From Xanthobacteraceae bacterium (GTDB taxonomy: Bacteria > Pseudomonadota > Alphaproteobacteria > Rhizobiales > Xanthobacteraceae): DNA of 64,000 nt. Location of the stretch: positions 124,001 through 188,000 of the forward strand of contig JALHMF010000002.1 of the NCBI GenBank assembly GCA_022844205.1, given 5' to 3'. Both the position numbers and the translations under genes were made by a program. This document shows, one piece after another, positions 45,565-58,408 of the stretch (within the stretch, counting starts at the first letter, position 1; each line of letters opens with the position of its first letter). The notes beneath the pieces were generated by a model. It ran no database searches and was not told where the DNA came from. It saw only the letters and a program-made list of their open reading frames with translations.

Positions 45565-46047
45565 ATGCGGCTCGTGATCGTCGCGGTCGGCAAGCTGAAA
45601 GCCGGACCCGAACGGCTGCTGATCGAGCGTTACCTCGAGCGGGCCAATGCCGCCGGTCGTGCCGTCTCCCTCTCACCCGTCGATGTGGTGGAGGTCGCAG
45701 AAAGCAGCGCCCGCCGTTCCGCCGAACGCCAGAAAGAAGAAAGCGAAAAGCTGTTGAAAGCCGTGCCCAAGGGCGCACGCACCATCCTGCTCGATAGCCG
45801 GGGCAGCGCCCTTACCAGCGAAAAATTCGCGGCCAGGCTCGCGGCCTTCCGCGATGCGGCCGTCCCCGCCACCGCCCTCATGATCGGAGGTGCCGATGGC
45901 TTCGATCAAGGTTTTGTCAAAAGAGCCGACGCCAGCTTTTCTTTCGGAGCCGCCACGTTTCCGCACCAGATCGTCCGTATCCTTCTGGCCGAACAAATTT
46001 ATCGCGCCATCACCATTCTCTCCGGACACCCCTATCATCGCGCCTGA
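45565..46047 (+). CDS. rlmH: 23S rRNA pseudouridine-1915 N3-methyltransferase
   Basis: RlmH methylates pseudouridine 1915 in helix 69 of 23S rRNA, using S-adenosylmethionine through a knotted SPOUT fold. The 160-residue product begins MRLVIVAVGKLKAGPERLLI. It carries LLDSRGSALTSEKFAARL, the SAM loop LMIGGADGFDQGF and the C-terminal HPYHRA, all diagnostic. The start is ATG 45565, 12 bp after rsfS. Confidence 0.97.
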   Translation: MRLVIVAVGKLKAGPERLLIERYLERANAAGRAVSLSPVDVVEVAESSARRSAERQKEESEKLLKAVPKGARTILLDSRGSALTSEKFAARLAAFRDAAVPATALMIGGADGFDQGFVKRADASFSFGAATFPHQIVRILLAEQIYRAITILSGHPYHRA

Positions 46048-46049
46048 CG

Positions 46050-47378
46050 ATGATTCGCCGAACCCATAAAGCTTCATTGCCGTGCTTTGGCCGCAAGGCG
46101 GTCATGGCAACGCTACTTTTTGGCGTTGTTTGCAGTGGAATGAATCTTGTCCTCGCCCAGGAGCAAAAAGGCCCGCAGAGCGCACGCGAGGCCGAAAAAA
46201 TCGAGCGCCAGCGCGAACTCGAAATCCTGCGCAGCGACCTGGACCGCAAGAAAGCCGCCGAAGCCCAGATCAAATCCGAGATCGATACGATCAAAGGTGA
46301 CCGCACAAAGCTTACGCAAGAACTGGTGACAGCCGCGGAGAAAATGCGGCAACTGGACCGCAAGATCGCCGCGACCGAAACGCGCCTCGTCCCGTTGGAT
46401 GCGCGCGAGAACGAGATCAACGGCTCCCTTGCCGCACGGCGCGAAGTACTGTCGGAAGTGCTGGCGGCGCTCACCCGGATCGGACGAAACCCGGCACCTG
46501 CAATCCTGCTTCGGCCAGAGGACGCTCTCTCCTCGGTGCGCTCGGCAATTTTGCTGAATGCTGTCATCCCCGAATTGCGCGGGCAGGCGGAGACGCTGGT
46601 GAACGATCTGGCCGAACTCCGCAGGCTGAGAGCGCAGATCGCGGCCGAGCGCGACATCCTGAGTTCTGACCGGGCATTGCAGGAACAGGATCGCATCCGT
46701 CTGTCCGCCCTGGTCGAGGAACGTCAGCGCCAGCAGGCTGCCGCAGAGAAAACGCTGCAAAGCGAACGTGCGCGCACCCTCGCCCTGGCAAAGCAAGTAG
46801 AGAGTGTCACCGAACTTGTCACGCGCATGGAAAAGGAAATCGAAGCCTCAGCGCGGGCTGCGGAAGCCGCACGCAAGCTCACCGAGGGTCAAAAACAGCT
46901 CGGCGCCATCGGCGACCCCAGCCGTATCAGTCCCGCGATTCCATTCGCGCAGGCGAAAGGCCGTTTACTGTTGCCGGTCGACGGAACACGTGTGCGTGAT
47001 TATGGTGCCGCTGACGAGGCTGGCCGCAAGGAAAAAGGCGTTTCGGTCGTTGCGGCAGCTGGAACCCAAGTCATTTCGCCATGCGATGGCTGGGTCGTCT
47101 ATTCCGGCGTGTTTCGCTCTTATGGACGTCTCTTGATCATAAACGCCGGCGGCGGGTATCATGTGCTCTTGGCAGGTATGGAACAAATCACCGTGGAACT
47201 GGGGCAATTCGTGCTAATCGGAGAGCCCGTCGCGGTGATGGGGGGACCAAGGATGTCCTCGTCCGCATCGGACACTTCCACCGACCCAATTCTATTCATC
47301 GAGTTTCGCAAGGACGGGAACACGATCGATCCAACTCCCTGGTGGGCTGAAACCGCAAACGAAAAGGCGCGCGGATAA
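46050..47378 (+). CDS. EnvC-like murein hydrolase activator (degenerate M23 domain)
   Basis: A 442-residue exported protein. A signal peptide covers about residues 1-36 (VMATLLFGVVCSGMNLVLAQ). A long coiled coil (about 45-290; EKIERQRELEILRSDLDRKK, then later QRQQAAAEKTLQSERARTLA) leads to a LytM/M23 domain (about 315-430; GRLLLPVDGTRVRDYGAADE, GVSVVAAAGTQVISPCDGWV, GYHVLLAGM, ILFIEFRKDG). The zinc ligands are incomplete: the first His is replaced (RVRDYG) and the final HxH is lost, so like EnvC it should activate amidases rather than cut murein. It lies 2 bp after rlmH and overlaps ctpA (TAATG). Confidence 0.92.
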   Translation: MIRRTHKASLPCFGRKAVMATLLFGVVCSGMNLVLAQEQKGPQSAREAEKIERQRELEILRSDLDRKKAAEAQIKSEIDTIKGDRTKLTQELVTAAEKMRQLDRKIAATETRLVPLDARENEINGSLAARREVLSEVLAALTRIGRNPAPAILLRPEDALSSVRSAILLNAVIPELRGQAETLVNDLAELRRLRAQIAAERDILSSDRALQEQDRIRLSALVEERQRQQAAAEKTLQSERARTLALAKQVESVTELVTRMEKEIEASARAAEAARKLTEGQKQLGAIGDPSRISPAIPFAQAKGRLLLPVDGTRVRDYGAADEAGRKEKGVSVVAAAGTQVISPCDGWVVYSGVFRSYGRLLIINAGGGYHVLLAGMEQITVELGQFVLIGEPVAVMGGPRMSSSASDTSTDPILFIEFRKDGNTIDPTPWWAETANEKARG

Positions 47379-48712
47379 TGCGTAGATTTTCAATGTTCTT
47401 TCTCGGAGCCGCTGCCGGCGCACTCGTTGCCCTTGTAATCGCCCAGCCGAGAATTCTGCTGAATGCGACCGCAAAGGCCGCAAGTTCGGATGTCTACCGG
47501 CAGCTCAACCTGTTCGGAGACATTTTCGAGCATGTGCGCGCGCAATATGTCGAGAAGCCGAACGAAGCAAAGATGGTCGAAAACGCGATCAACGGCATGT
47601 TGACTTCGCTCGACCCGCATTCGGCCTTCCTCGACATCAAGAACTTCCGTGACATGCAGACCCAGACCCGCGGCGAGTTTGGCGGGCTTGGTATCGAAGT
47701 CACGATGGAAAACGGTCTCGTGAAGGTGGTGACGCCGATGGACGGCACGCCCGCTTTCCGCGCCGGCGTCCAGCCGAACGATCTCATCACCCACCTCGAC
47801 AACGATCCGGTGAAGGGTCTCACGCTCGAACAGGCCGTCGAAAAAATGCGCGGGCCGGTCAATTCCGCGATTAACCTGAAGATTTCCCGCAAGGGTGTGG
47901 ACAAGCCGGTCGAAGTGAAGATCATCCGCGAGATCATCTCGATCCGCAATGTTCGTCCGCGCATCGAAGGCGAAGACATCGGCTACCTGCGCATCACGAG
48001 CTTTCAGGGCGAGCGTACCAAGGCGCAACTCGAGGAAGGCATCGCCGAGATCAAGAAGAAGATCCCGGCGGACAAGCTGAAGGGTTACGTCATCGACCTG
48101 CGCAACAACGGCGGCGGGCTGCTCGATCAGGCAATCTCGGTGACCGATGCGTTCCTGGAACGCGGTGAGATCGTCTCCACCCGCGGCCGCAATCCGGACG
48201 ACACCCAGCGCCGCAATGCCACGGCGGGCGACCTCACGAACGGAAAGCCGCTGATCGTGCTGATCAACGGCGGCTCGGCGTCGGCTTCGGAAATCGTCGC
48301 GGGCGCGTTGCAAGACCACAAGCGGGCGACGCTTCTAGGCAGCCGTTCTTTTGGCAAGGGTTCGGTACAGACCGTGATCCCGATCGGCCAGTTTGGCGCA
48401 CTGAAGCTCACGACCGCGCGTTACTACACGCCGTCGGGCCGCTCGATTCAGGCCAAGGGCATTACCCCGGACATCGAGCTGATCCAGGACCTGCCCGACG
48501 ACCTGAAGGGCAAAATCGAAACCAGGGGCGAGGCCTCGCTCCGTGGCCATCTCAAGGGCACAGAGGAAGAAGAAGAAAAAGGCGGATCGCCGGCCTACAT
48601 CCCGCCGGACTCCAAGGACGACAAACAGCTGCTGCTCGCCCTCGACCTTCTTCGTGGCGTACAGAAGAATTCGGCCTTCCCGCCAAGCGTGCGCGGACCG
48701 ATCCCGAACTAA
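47378..48712 (+). CDS. ctpA: Carboxy-terminal processing protease, S41 family
   Basis: A 444-residue periplasmic protease with an N-terminal membrane anchor (residues 5-22; FLGAAAGALVALVIAQ). The PDZ domain covers about 85-170 (GEFGGLGIEVTMENGLVKVV), and the S41 catalytic part has the nucleophile in LINGGSASASEIVAGALQDH and the base in GSRSFGKGSVQTVIPI; DLRNNGGGLLDQA is the conserved oxyanion segment. An acidic C-terminal insert (GTEEEEEKGG) precedes the end. It overlaps envC by one base. The envC-ctpA pair suggests a role in controlling cell-wall hydrolases at division. A strong terminator follows. Confidence 0.95.
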   Translation: MRRFSMFFLGAAAGALVALVIAQPRILLNATAKAASSDVYRQLNLFGDIFEHVRAQYVEKPNEAKMVENAINGMLTSLDPHSAFLDIKNFRDMQTQTRGEFGGLGIEVTMENGLVKVVTPMDGTPAFRAGVQPNDLITHLDNDPVKGLTLEQAVEKMRGPVNSAINLKISRKGVDKPVEVKIIREIISIRNVRPRIEGEDIGYLRITSFQGERTKAQLEEGIAEIKKKIPADKLKGYVIDLRNNGGGLLDQAISVTDAFLERGEIVSTRGRNPDDTQRRNATAGDLTNGKPLIVLINGGSASASEIVAGALQDHKRATLLGSRSFGKGSVQTVIPIGQFGALKLTTARYYTPSGRSIQAKGITPDIELIQDLPDDLKGKIETRGEASLRGHLKGTEEEEEKGGSPAYIPPDSKDDKQLLLALDLLRGVQKNSAFPPSVRGPIPN

Positions 48713-48734
48713 GCGGCTTTTGACCGCTTCTCGG

Positions 48735-48765
48735 AACCCCGCCCGGCACAACCGGGCGGGGTTTT
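48735..48765 (+). terminator. Strong intrinsic terminator after ctpA
   Basis: AACCCCGCCCGG (48735-48746) and CCGGGCGGGGTT (48752-48763) form a perfect 12-bp stem with a 5-nt loop, followed by TTTTG. It lies 22 bp after the ctpA stop and probably closes the obgE-to-ctpA unit. Confidence 0.9.
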
Positions 48766-48811
48766 GCTTTGAGGCTCGTGGTAGAATCCGCGCGATTCGT
48801 TGAGGATCGGC

Positions 48812-49978
48812 GTGGCAGACGATCTCGGAAAACCCCTCGGTACCAACCGCGCGAGCCGCACTCCGGCGCGATGGAAGCTGCCGTTTGTTCCGCTGCTTGC
48901 ATCCGTGCTTGCAGGGGTACTGATCCTCGCGCTCGGCTGGGTCGCGCTGGTGGATGATCCCCTGGGCGGCGAGCCGCGTGCTGTTGCCAGCATCAACACA
49001 CCGGATGCATCGGCCAAGGCCTCCGCGGCGAAGATGGACGCGGCAAAAAAATCCGCAACCGCTGAAGCCAAGGCTGGCGGCCAGACCGTAACCATCATCG
49101 ACGGGAAAAGCGGTGCCAAACGCGAAGTCATCCTGACACCCGGAGCCGATAGCGAAAAGCCGGTCGGCAGCGCGCCGCTCGATCCGCGGCTTGCGGAGTA
49201 TTCCCGCCACGGCTCGATCCCGAAGATCGGCCCGGACGGCGCGCAACCGATGGAAGTGTTCGCCAAGACTGCCCCCGGCGCTGCCGCGGAGCGAAAGGGT
49301 GCGCGGATTGCCATCGTGGTCGGCGGACTCGGTATTGGCGCTGCCACAACCGGTGAGGCGATCGCAAAACTTCCCGCCGTTGTGACGCTTGGCTTCATGC
49401 CCTACGGCGCGGAACTGCCGAAGTGGGTCGCCAAAGCGCGCGGCGACGGACATGAAGTGCTGCTGCAGGTACCGATGGAGCCCTTCGACTATCCCGACAA
49501 CGATCCCGGCCCGCAGACACTTCTCTCGACGATTTCGACCGAGCAGAATCTCGACCGGCTGCACTGGTTCTTGAGCAGGGCGCAGGGCTATGTCGGCGTC
49601 ACGAATTTCATGGGTGCCCGTTTCACCGCCAATGATACCGCCCTCGCCCCCGTCCTGCGCGACATCGGCAAGCGCGGCCTGCTCTATTTCGATGACGGAT
49701 CCTCGCAGCGAACCCTCGCACCCAAGATTCTCGCCGAGAACAAACTGCCCTTCCTGAAGGGCGATGTCGTGATCGACGCGCACCCGACCTGGCAGGAGAT
49801 CGACCATGCGCTGGAACGGCTGGAGAAAATAGCCGCCGAACAAGGCTACGCGATCGGCACCTCCGGGGCGCTGCCGATCTCCATTGAGCGCATCGCCCGC
49901 TGGACCAGGGCCGCCGAAGCGCGCGGCGTGATCGTGGTGCCGATCAGCGCTATTCTGGCGAGACAGAAACAGAGCTGA
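48812..49978 (+). CDS. Divergent polysaccharide deacetylase family protein (YibQ/DUF610 type)
   Basis: A 388-residue protein. I choose GTG 48812, with GAGGA 5 nt upstream; a TTG at 48800 is the alternative. One membrane helix (about residues 24-46; [20 protein letters not shown]) anchors it, followed by a low-complexity Ala/Lys linker and a divergent NodB-like domain from about residue 165: [77 protein letters not shown]. The usual metal triad is not complete. The family is associated with envC-ctp genes in gammaproteobacteria (YibP-YibQ) too, so a cell-envelope role is likely; the reaction is unknown. Confidence 0.88.
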   Translation: MADDLGKPLGTNRASRTPARWKLPFVPLLASVLAGVLILALGWVALVDDPLGGEPRAVASINTPDASAKASAAKMDAAKKSATAEAKAGGQTVTIIDGKSGAKREVILTPGADSEKPVGSAPLDPRLAEYSRHGSIPKIGPDGAQPMEVFAKTAPGAAAERKGARIAIVVGGLGIGAATTGEAIAKLPAVVTLGFMPYGAELPKWVAKARGDGHEVLLQVPMEPFDYPDNDPGPQTLLSTISTEQNLDRLHWFLSRAQGYVGVTNFMGARFTANDTALAPVLRDIGKRGLLYFDDGSSQRTLAPKILAENKLPFLKGDVVIDAHPTWQEIDHALERLEKIAAEQGYAIGTSGALPISIERIARWTRAAEARGVIVVPISAILARQKQS

Positions 49979-49994
49979 GCGCCGGAGTTCCCGC

Positions 49995-50507
49995 GTGAAG
50001 GACTACGAGAATCTCCCTTACCGTCCCTGCGTCGGCATCATGCTGGTCAACGCGAAGGGCCTCGTCTTTATCGGCCGCCGTTTCGGCGGGGGGCCGGAGC
50101 ATGTGGACAACACGCATTCCTGGCAGATGCCGCAAGGTGGAGTCGACGAGGGCGAGGACACCTATAAAGCCGCGCTGCGCGAGCTTTACGAAGAAACGAA
50201 CGTGAGATCCGTCAAGAAGCTCGGCGCGAGCAAGGGCTGGCTGAAATACGACATCCCACGCACGATCGTCGGTCAGGCATGGAAAGGCAAATATCGCGGC
50301 CAGAAGCAGAAATGGTACGCGCTGCGCTTCACCGGCAAGGATTCCGAGATCGATGTCGAACATCCCGGCAGCGGGCATAAACCGGAATTCAATGAATGGC
50401 GCTGGGAGAAAGTCGAGGGCCTGACGGACCTGATCATCCCGTTCAAGCAGGACGTCTATGGGCGGGTGATCGAGGAACTCGGGAAATATGCGAAGCCGGT
50501 GAAGTAA
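49995..50507 (+). CDS. rppH: RNA pyrophosphohydrolase
   Basis: RppH removes pyrophosphate from triphosphorylated mRNA 5' ends (or cleaves diadenosine polyphosphates) to start decay. The 170-residue product has the Nudix box [20 protein letters not shown] followed by TNV, and the RppH-type surroundings [20 protein letters not shown] and WQMPQGGVD with WLKYDIP and [10 protein letters not shown] downstream. The start is GTG 49995. It is 16 bp after the deacetylase-like gene and is followed by a palindromic repeat and the convergent atpC. Confidence 0.94.
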   Translation: MKDYENLPYRPCVGIMLVNAKGLVFIGRRFGGGPEHVDNTHSWQMPQGGVDEGEDTYKAALRELYEETNVRSVKKLGASKGWLKYDIPRTIVGQAWKGKYRGQKQKWYALRFTGKDSEIDVEHPGSGHKPEFNEWRWEKVEGLTDLIIPFKQDVYGRVIEELGKYAKPVK

Positions 50508-50531
50508 TTCACGCGCGCCGAAATTTTTCCG

Positions 50532-50628
50532 TCATTCCGGGACGGCGGGCGCCGACCCGGAATCCAAACGCAAGTTCAGTGAATGTTTCTGGATTCCGGG
50601 CTCACGCCTGCGGCGCGCCCCGGAATGA
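50532..50628. repeat. Intergenic palindromic element between rppH and atpC
   Basis: TCATTCCGGG (50532-50541) and CCCGGAATGA (50619-50628) are exact reverse complements. Inside them CCGGAATCCA near 50557-50566 faces TGGATTCCGG near 50589-50598, so the whole 97 bp can fold into nested stems. Elements built on this CATTCCGGG/CCGGAATG core are widespread between genes in Bradyrhizobium-like genomes (from memory). Lying between convergent genes, it may also act as a bidirectional terminator. Confidence 0.8.
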
Positions 50629-50634
50629 TCGCAA

Positions 50635-51051
50635 CTAGTGCTTCGCGGCTCCCGCGTCCGCAAGCTGCACCGCGGCCGCCTTCATCTGATCCAGCGCCTC
50701 GATGGCCTTCCAGCGCGCGGCATCGTCCTTGGCGGACGCAACCGCTGCTTCGGCGTCCTTGATGGCAGTGGCGAATGCATCGCGGTCGAGATTTTCGACC
50801 GGGACGGCCGTCTCGGCGAGGATCGTCAGTCCCTTCGCGCTCACCTCGGCAAAACCATCCCGAACAAAAAGCCGCTGGGCGCCGCCGGCGTCGCGGATCG
50901 TCAGCACACCCGGGCGCAGCGTCGCCACGAATGGCGCATGGCCCGCGAGCACGCCGAAATCGCCCTCGGCACCCGGCACGTCCACCTGCTCCACCTCGCC
51001 GGAAAAGACGAGGCGCGAGGGCGAGACGAGTTCAAATGAGAAGGTAGCCAT
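50635..51051 (-). CDS. atpC: F1 ATP synthase epsilon subunit
   Basis: The epsilon subunit of the F1 rotor stalk, 138 residues, beginning [40 protein letters not shown] is the conserved beta-barrel segment, and the C-terminal helical hairpin is Ala-rich ([20 protein letters not shown]). ATG 51051 is preferred; the upstream frame adds eight atypical residues. It is the last gene of the atp operon, 20 bp after the small membrane gene. Confidence 0.96.
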   Translation of the reverse strand: MATFSFELVSPSRLVFSGEVEQVDVPGAEGDFGVLAGHAPFVATLRPGVLTIRDAGGAQRLFVRDGFAEVSAKGLTILAETAVPVENLDRDAFATAIKDAEAAVASAKDDAARWKAIEALDQMKAAAVQLADAGAAKH

Positions 51052-51071
51052 TAGCTGTGCGCGCCTTTCAT

Positions 51072-51344
51072 TCAACCAATGCGGCGGCCATCGGCCACGA
51101 AGCCAAGGCCCAGCCCGATCAGACCGCCGATCACCGTGAACAGCAGGACGTGCTGCACCTGACTGCTGGTCAGTTCGCCGTCGCGGCGGGATTCGATGCC
51201 GCGTCCGGTGATTTCGATGCTCATGCCGCCGATGCGGATTTCCGCGGATTCAGGCCGCGTCACGTAACCGACCAGCAGGCCGGCGATCAGCCCGATCGCG
51301 AGCAGCGCTGCCTTGTTGCTGACGTTGCGGCCTCCGATCTGCAT
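51072..51344 (-). CDS. Small two-helix membrane protein between atpD and atpC
   Basis: A 90-residue frame starts at ATG 51344, one base after the atpD stop, and ends 20 bp before atpC. It reads [20 protein letters not shown] at the start. Two hydrophobic helices are visible (about residues 12-28 and 66-84), separated by a short polar loop with [20 protein letters not shown]. Both helices contain glycine spacing ([20 protein letters not shown]). I do not recognise the family. Its tight packing in the operon indicates cotranslation with the F1 genes; a role in ATP synthase assembly is possible but only inferred. Confidence 0.75.
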   Translation of the reverse strand: MQIGGRNVSNKAALLAIGLIAGLLVGYVTRPESAEIRIGGMSIEITGRGIESRRDGELTSSQVQHVLLFTVIGGLIGLGLGFVADGRRIG

Positions 51345-51345
51345 G

Positions 51346-52791
<1,446 letters not shown>

Positions 52792-52796
52792 CTAGC

Positions 52797-53675
52797 TCAA
52801 AGCGCTTCCGCGCCGGAGATGATCTCGATCAGTTCCTTGGTGATCATCGCCTGGCGGGTGCGATTGTAAGTGATGGTTTGCTTCTTGATCATGTCGCCCG
52901 CGTTGCGCGTAGCGTTATCCATGGCGCTCATGCGGGCCCCCTGCTCGGAAGCCGCGTTCTCCAGCAGCGCACGGAAAATCTGGGTCGCAAGGTTGCGCGG
53001 CAGCAGCTCGGTGAGGATGTCTTCCTCTTCCGGCTCGTATTCGTAAATCGCGGAGGGGCCGGTGCTTTTTTCCTGCGCGAGGAACACCGGCGGAATGATC
53101 TGCCGCGCCGTGGGGATCTGTGAAATCACCGACTTGAAACGCGAATAAAACAGCGTGGCGACATCGAATTCGCCGGCTTCGAAGCGCGCGACGATCTTGT
53201 TCGCGACCTGGGTGGCGTGCTCGTAGGCAAGCGAGCGCACGGATTTGAAATCGACGACTTCAATGATCTGCTTTTCATACTGGCGGCGAAGCTGATCGAA
53301 GCCCTTGCGGCCGACGCATAGAATCTTGACCGTCTTGCCTTCCGCCTGAAGCCGCACGATGTGCTCGCGGGCAAGGCGCACGATCGAGGAATTGAACGCC
53401 CCGCAAAGGCCGCGCTCGGCGGTGCAGACCAGCAGCAGATGCACGTCGCTCTTGCCGGTGCCGACCATCAGGCGCGGCGACTCCGGCGACGGCGTGATGC
53501 TGCCGGCAATGTTGCCGAGCACCTTTTCCATGCGCTCCGCATAGGGGCGCGCCGCTTCCGCGGCCATCTGCGCGCGGCGCAGCTTCGCCGCAGCGACCAT
53601 CTGCATCGCCTTGGTGATCTTCTGCGTCGCCTTCACCGAGGCGATGCGATTGCGCAGTTCCTTGAGCGAAGCCAT
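52797..53675 (-). CDS. atpG: F1 ATP synthase gamma subunit
   Basis: The central shaft subunit, 292 residues. It begins [20 protein letters not shown], and the C-terminal [20 protein letters not shown] helix plus [20 protein letters not shown] are the conserved coiled-coil ends that rotate in the alpha/beta core; [17 protein letters not shown] is also conserved. ATG 53675 is preceded by GAGGAG, next to a stable hairpin (see 53691-53711). An insertion of about ten residues (EPEEEDILT region) is typical of alphaproteobacteria. Confidence 0.97.
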   Translation of the reverse strand: MASLKELRNRIASVKATQKITKAMQMVAAAKLRRAQMAAEAARPYAERMEKVLGNIAGSITPSPESPRLMVGTGKSDVHLLLVCTAERGLCGAFNSSIVRLAREHIVRLQAEGKTVKILCVGRKGFDQLRRQYEKQIIEVVDFKSVRSLAYEHATQVANKIVARFEAGEFDVATLFYSRFKSVISQIPTARQIIPPVFLAQEKSTGPSAIYEYEPEEEDILTELLPRNLATQIFRALLENAASEQGARMSAMDNATRNAGDMIKKQTITYNRTRQAMITKELIEIISGAEAL

Positions 53676-53690
53676 TAACTGAACTCCTCA

Positions 53691-53711
53691 CCTCCCCCTA
53701 AAAGGGGGAGG
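53691..53711 (-). promoter_or_regulatory. Hairpin next to the atpG ribosome-binding site
   Basis: CCTCCCCCT (53691-53699) and AGGGGGAGG (53703-53711) form a perfect 9-bp stem with a 3-nt loop in the atpA-atpG gap. On the minus-strand transcript the stem ends immediately before TGAGGAG, the atpG Shine-Dalgarno, and its own purine-rich arm could compete as a ribosome site. It may tune the alpha:gamma ratio (3:1) of F1. No U-run follows, so it is not a terminator. Confidence 0.5.
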
Positions 53712-53736
53712 GAAAAAATGTCGGCAACGTCCGGCA

Positions 53737-55823
<2,087 letters not shown>

Positions 55824-56136
55824 GTCTGTTCCTCGGGTTGGCTCTGCGCGCAACGGCAGAGGCCCATTGTATGACTTACGTGCTGGTATCGAAGAAGGGC
55901 GGCAGCTTTTTTCTGCACCCTTCGAAGCCGCGGTTGAGTAACACGGCGACTATGCGGGTGCAACATACGGGACGCTTTGTCGCGGCGCGAAAACCGTTGC
56001 GGCACAAGGGTTCCTCGCACTTTCTGGAAGCGCAGAAAATAGTCAGGCCGATGCAGCTTCGCGGCTTCACCGGCCTGAATTTTCGGGGCCGTGGGCAGCT
56101 ATCGAAGCCGACCCCGGTGAATTCATGGCGCGATAC
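55824..56136. other. Non-coding leader region of the atp operon
   Basis: About 310 bp with no convincing gene. It should contain the atpHAGDC promoter (minus strand), but I see no unambiguous -35/-10 pair. A hairpin with arms GAAGGGCGGCAG and CTGCACCCTTC lies around 55892-55922, separated by a T-rich loop, within 70-100 nt upstream of the atpH start; on the minus strand it would form part of the mRNA leader. Short frames on the plus strand here lack a family resemblance or a ribosome site. Confidence 0.5.
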
Positions 56137-56180
56137 ATGACCCCGAAAAGTGGGCACGGGTTTTTGAAAAAGATCATGCC
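56137..56180. repeat. Short dispersed repeat near priA 3' end
   Basis: The stretch starts ATGACCCCGAAAAGTGGGCA and ends AAAAAGATCATGCC. A sequence of the form CCGAAAAGTGG...GGTTTT...GAAAAGATCATG recurs between genes in many Rhizobiales genomes (from memory). It stands just behind the priA stop, but its function is unknown. Confidence 0.55.
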
Positions 56181-56185
56181 CAGGA

Positions 56186-58351
56186 TTAGAGGAACGATTG
56201 GGGATCGATGTCCACGGTCACCTGCAGGCTGCCTTTCGCTTTTGGGCCAACGGCAAGCCACGACCGGATATAGCCGGATAGATCGAACCCGCGCCTTGAG
56301 CGCGCGAGCAGCCTGTATCTGTGACGCCCCCGGATGAGTGCCAGCGGCGCCTCGGCCGGACCGAGCACCCGCACGTTTTCATCGCGAGGCGCGTTCGCAA
56401 GCAGCTTGCGCGCATGTCCTTCGGCTTCCGGCGCGCTCGACGCTGAGACGATCAGGCTCGCGAGCCGCCCGAACGGAGGCAGTTCGGCCTTTTCCCGTTC
56501 CTCGATCTCCCGGCTGTAGAACGCGTCGCGATCCCCCGCGATCAGCGCCTGCATCACCGGATGATCCGGCTGATGGGTCTGCAACAGACCCCGGCCAGGC
56601 GTATCCTCGCGGCCCGCGCGGCCAACCACTTGGTGCAACAACTGGAATGTGCGCTCCGCCGCGCGCGGATCGCCGTTGCCGAGCCCGAGATCGGCGTCAA
56701 TCACGCCGACCAATGCCAATGACGGGAAATGATGGCCCTTGGCCACCAATTGCGTGCCGATCACCACATCCACCTTGCCCCGCTCGATCGCATCGAGTTC
56801 GGCGCGGATGCGCTCCACGCCGCCCGAGAGATCGCTCGACAAGACCTGCGTGCGCGCCTTTGGAAAGAGTGCGCGCACTTCTTCCTCCAGCCGCTCGACC
56901 CCGGGTCCGCAGGCGACGAAGGAATCCACCGCCTCGCATTTCGGGCATGCGTTGGGTGGCGTGGTTGAAAAACCGCAGTGGTGGCAGACGAGACGGCGGC
57001 GATGGCGATGCTCGACCAGCCAGGCGTCGCAGGCCGGACAATGCAGCCGGTTGCCGCAGGTACGGCAAAGTGTCAGCGGCGCGTAGCCGCGGCGATTCAG
57101 GAACAGAAGCGCCTGCTGGTTGATTCCGATCGTTTCATGCATCGCCGCTTCGAGCTTGGGTGCGATCCATCGTCCCTTCGATGGCCCATCGCTCCGCAGA
57201 TCGATTGCCTCAAGCTTCGGCATCGCACTGCCGCTGAAACGTTCCGGCAAATGCAGGCGTCTGTATCGCTTGCGCCGGACGTTCACCTCGGTCTCGATGG
57301 AAGGTGTGGCCGACGACAGAACGACAGCCGCACCGGCCAGCGAACCTCGCACCACCGCCATGTCGCGCGCATGATAGTGCACGCCGTCCTCTTGCTTATA
57401 GGCTGGGTCGTGCTCTTCATCGACGACGATCAGGCCGAGATCGCGGAACGGAAGAAACAGCGCCGAGCGCGCACCCGCCACCACCGAAGCTTCGCCGCGC
57501 GCAATCGCTTCCCATATGCGCGCGCGCTTACGGGGCGCCACCTGCGAATGCCATTCGGCGGGGCGCACGCCAAACCGCTCCGCGAAGCGATCCAGAAACC
57601 GCGCGGTCAGCGCGATTTCCGGCAGCAGGATCAAAGCCTGCCGCTTTTGCCGGATCGCTTCCGCCACCGCCTCGAAATAGGTTTCGGTCTTGCCGGAGCC
57701 GGTGACGCCATCGAGCAGATGGGTCGAAAAATTCTTCGCAGCGACTGCTTCACGCAATAATCCCGCCGCCTGCGCCTGCGGCTCGCTGAGTTTCGGCATC
57801 GCATGATCCGGATCGGGCGGCAGCGTCACCGGCTCCGGCAAAATCTCCGCCTGTTGCAGCACGCCTTCGTCGAGCAAGCCGTTCACCACCGACACACTGA
57901 CGCCCGCTTCGCGTGCGGTTTCCGCTTTGCTCCGAACGACTCCATCAGCGAGCAGCGCCAGCACCTGCCCGCGCGCCGCACTGGCGCGCTTCGGGGAAAG
58001 GCCGGATAGCCGCACGCCCACTTTCGTGCTCTCTCCGGCTTCATCGAACTTCAGCGCCATGCGAAGCACCATGCCGCGCGGCGCCAGTGTGTAGTCGGCC
58101 ACCCAGTCGATAAATTTCACGAGTTCCGCCGAGAGCCCCGGCACATCGAGCAGAGCGGAGATGGGTTTCAGCTTCGCGCTGGCGGGTAGCTCGCGCTGGC
58201 GCTCCGGCCATACGCAGCCGATGACGCGGCGCGTGCCGAGCGGCACGGCGACGATGTCCCCGGCTTTCAGCGAAACGCCATTGGGGACATGATAGGTATA
58301 GGGTGAGTCGACGGCCACAGGCACGAGCACGTCGGCTTTGCGTTCAGACAT
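56186..58351 (-). CDS. priA: Primosomal protein N' (replication restart helicase)
   Basis: PriA recognises stalled forks, unwinds DNA 3'-5' and reloads the replisome. The 721-residue product has an N-terminal DNA-binding domain (VAVDSPYTYHVPNGVSLKAG), Walker A LLDGVTGSGKTETYFEA, the DEEH box VDEEHDPAYKQEDGVHYHAR and SSATPSIET. The zinc-binding region has eight cysteines (LCRTCGNRLHCPACDAWL and CHHCGFSTTPPNACPKC). Helicase motifs V-VI follow (GTQLVAKGHHFPSLALVG, QLLHQVVGRAGREDTPG). ATG 58351. It is divergent from the xerC gene 57 bp away. Confidence 0.97.
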   Translation of the reverse strand: MSERKADVLVPVAVDSPYTYHVPNGVSLKAGDIVAVPLGTRRVIGCVWPERQRELPASAKLKPISALLDVPGLSAELVKFIDWVADYTLAPRGMVLRMALKFDEAGESTKVGVRLSGLSPKRASAARGQVLALLADGVVRSKAETAREAGVSVSVVNGLLDEGVLQQAEILPEPVTLPPDPDHAMPKLSEPQAQAAGLLREAVAAKNFSTHLLDGVTGSGKTETYFEAVAEAIRQKRQALILLPEIALTARFLDRFAERFGVRPAEWHSQVAPRKRARIWEAIARGEASVVAGARSALFLPFRDLGLIVVDEEHDPAYKQEDGVHYHARDMAVVRGSLAGAAVVLSSATPSIETEVNVRRKRYRRLHLPERFSGSAMPKLEAIDLRSDGPSKGRWIAPKLEAAMHETIGINQQALLFLNRRGYAPLTLCRTCGNRLHCPACDAWLVEHRHRRRLVCHHCGFSTTPPNACPKCEAVDSFVACGPGVERLEEEVRALFPKARTQVLSSDLSGGVERIRAELDAIERGKVDVVIGTQLVAKGHHFPSLALVGVIDADLGLGNGDPRAAERTFQLLHQVVGRAGREDTPGRGLLQTHQPDHPVMQALIAGDRDAFYSREIEEREKAELPPFGRLASLIVSASSAPEAEGHARKLLANAPRDENVRVLGPAEAPLALIRGRHRYRLLARSRRGFDLSGYIRSWLAVGPKAKGSLQVTVDIDPQSFL

Positions 58352-58408
58352 CGGTTTCCAGCGTATCGAATCCGCGAACGGGCCACAGCATACTTGGTGT
58401 CGAGACAG

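Noticed and set aside
48335-49843. A 502-codon minus-strand frame opposite ctpA and the YibQ-like gene
   Set aside because: It mirrors GC-rich coding DNA on the plus strand, crosses the strong terminator at 48735-48765 and has no recognisable motif.
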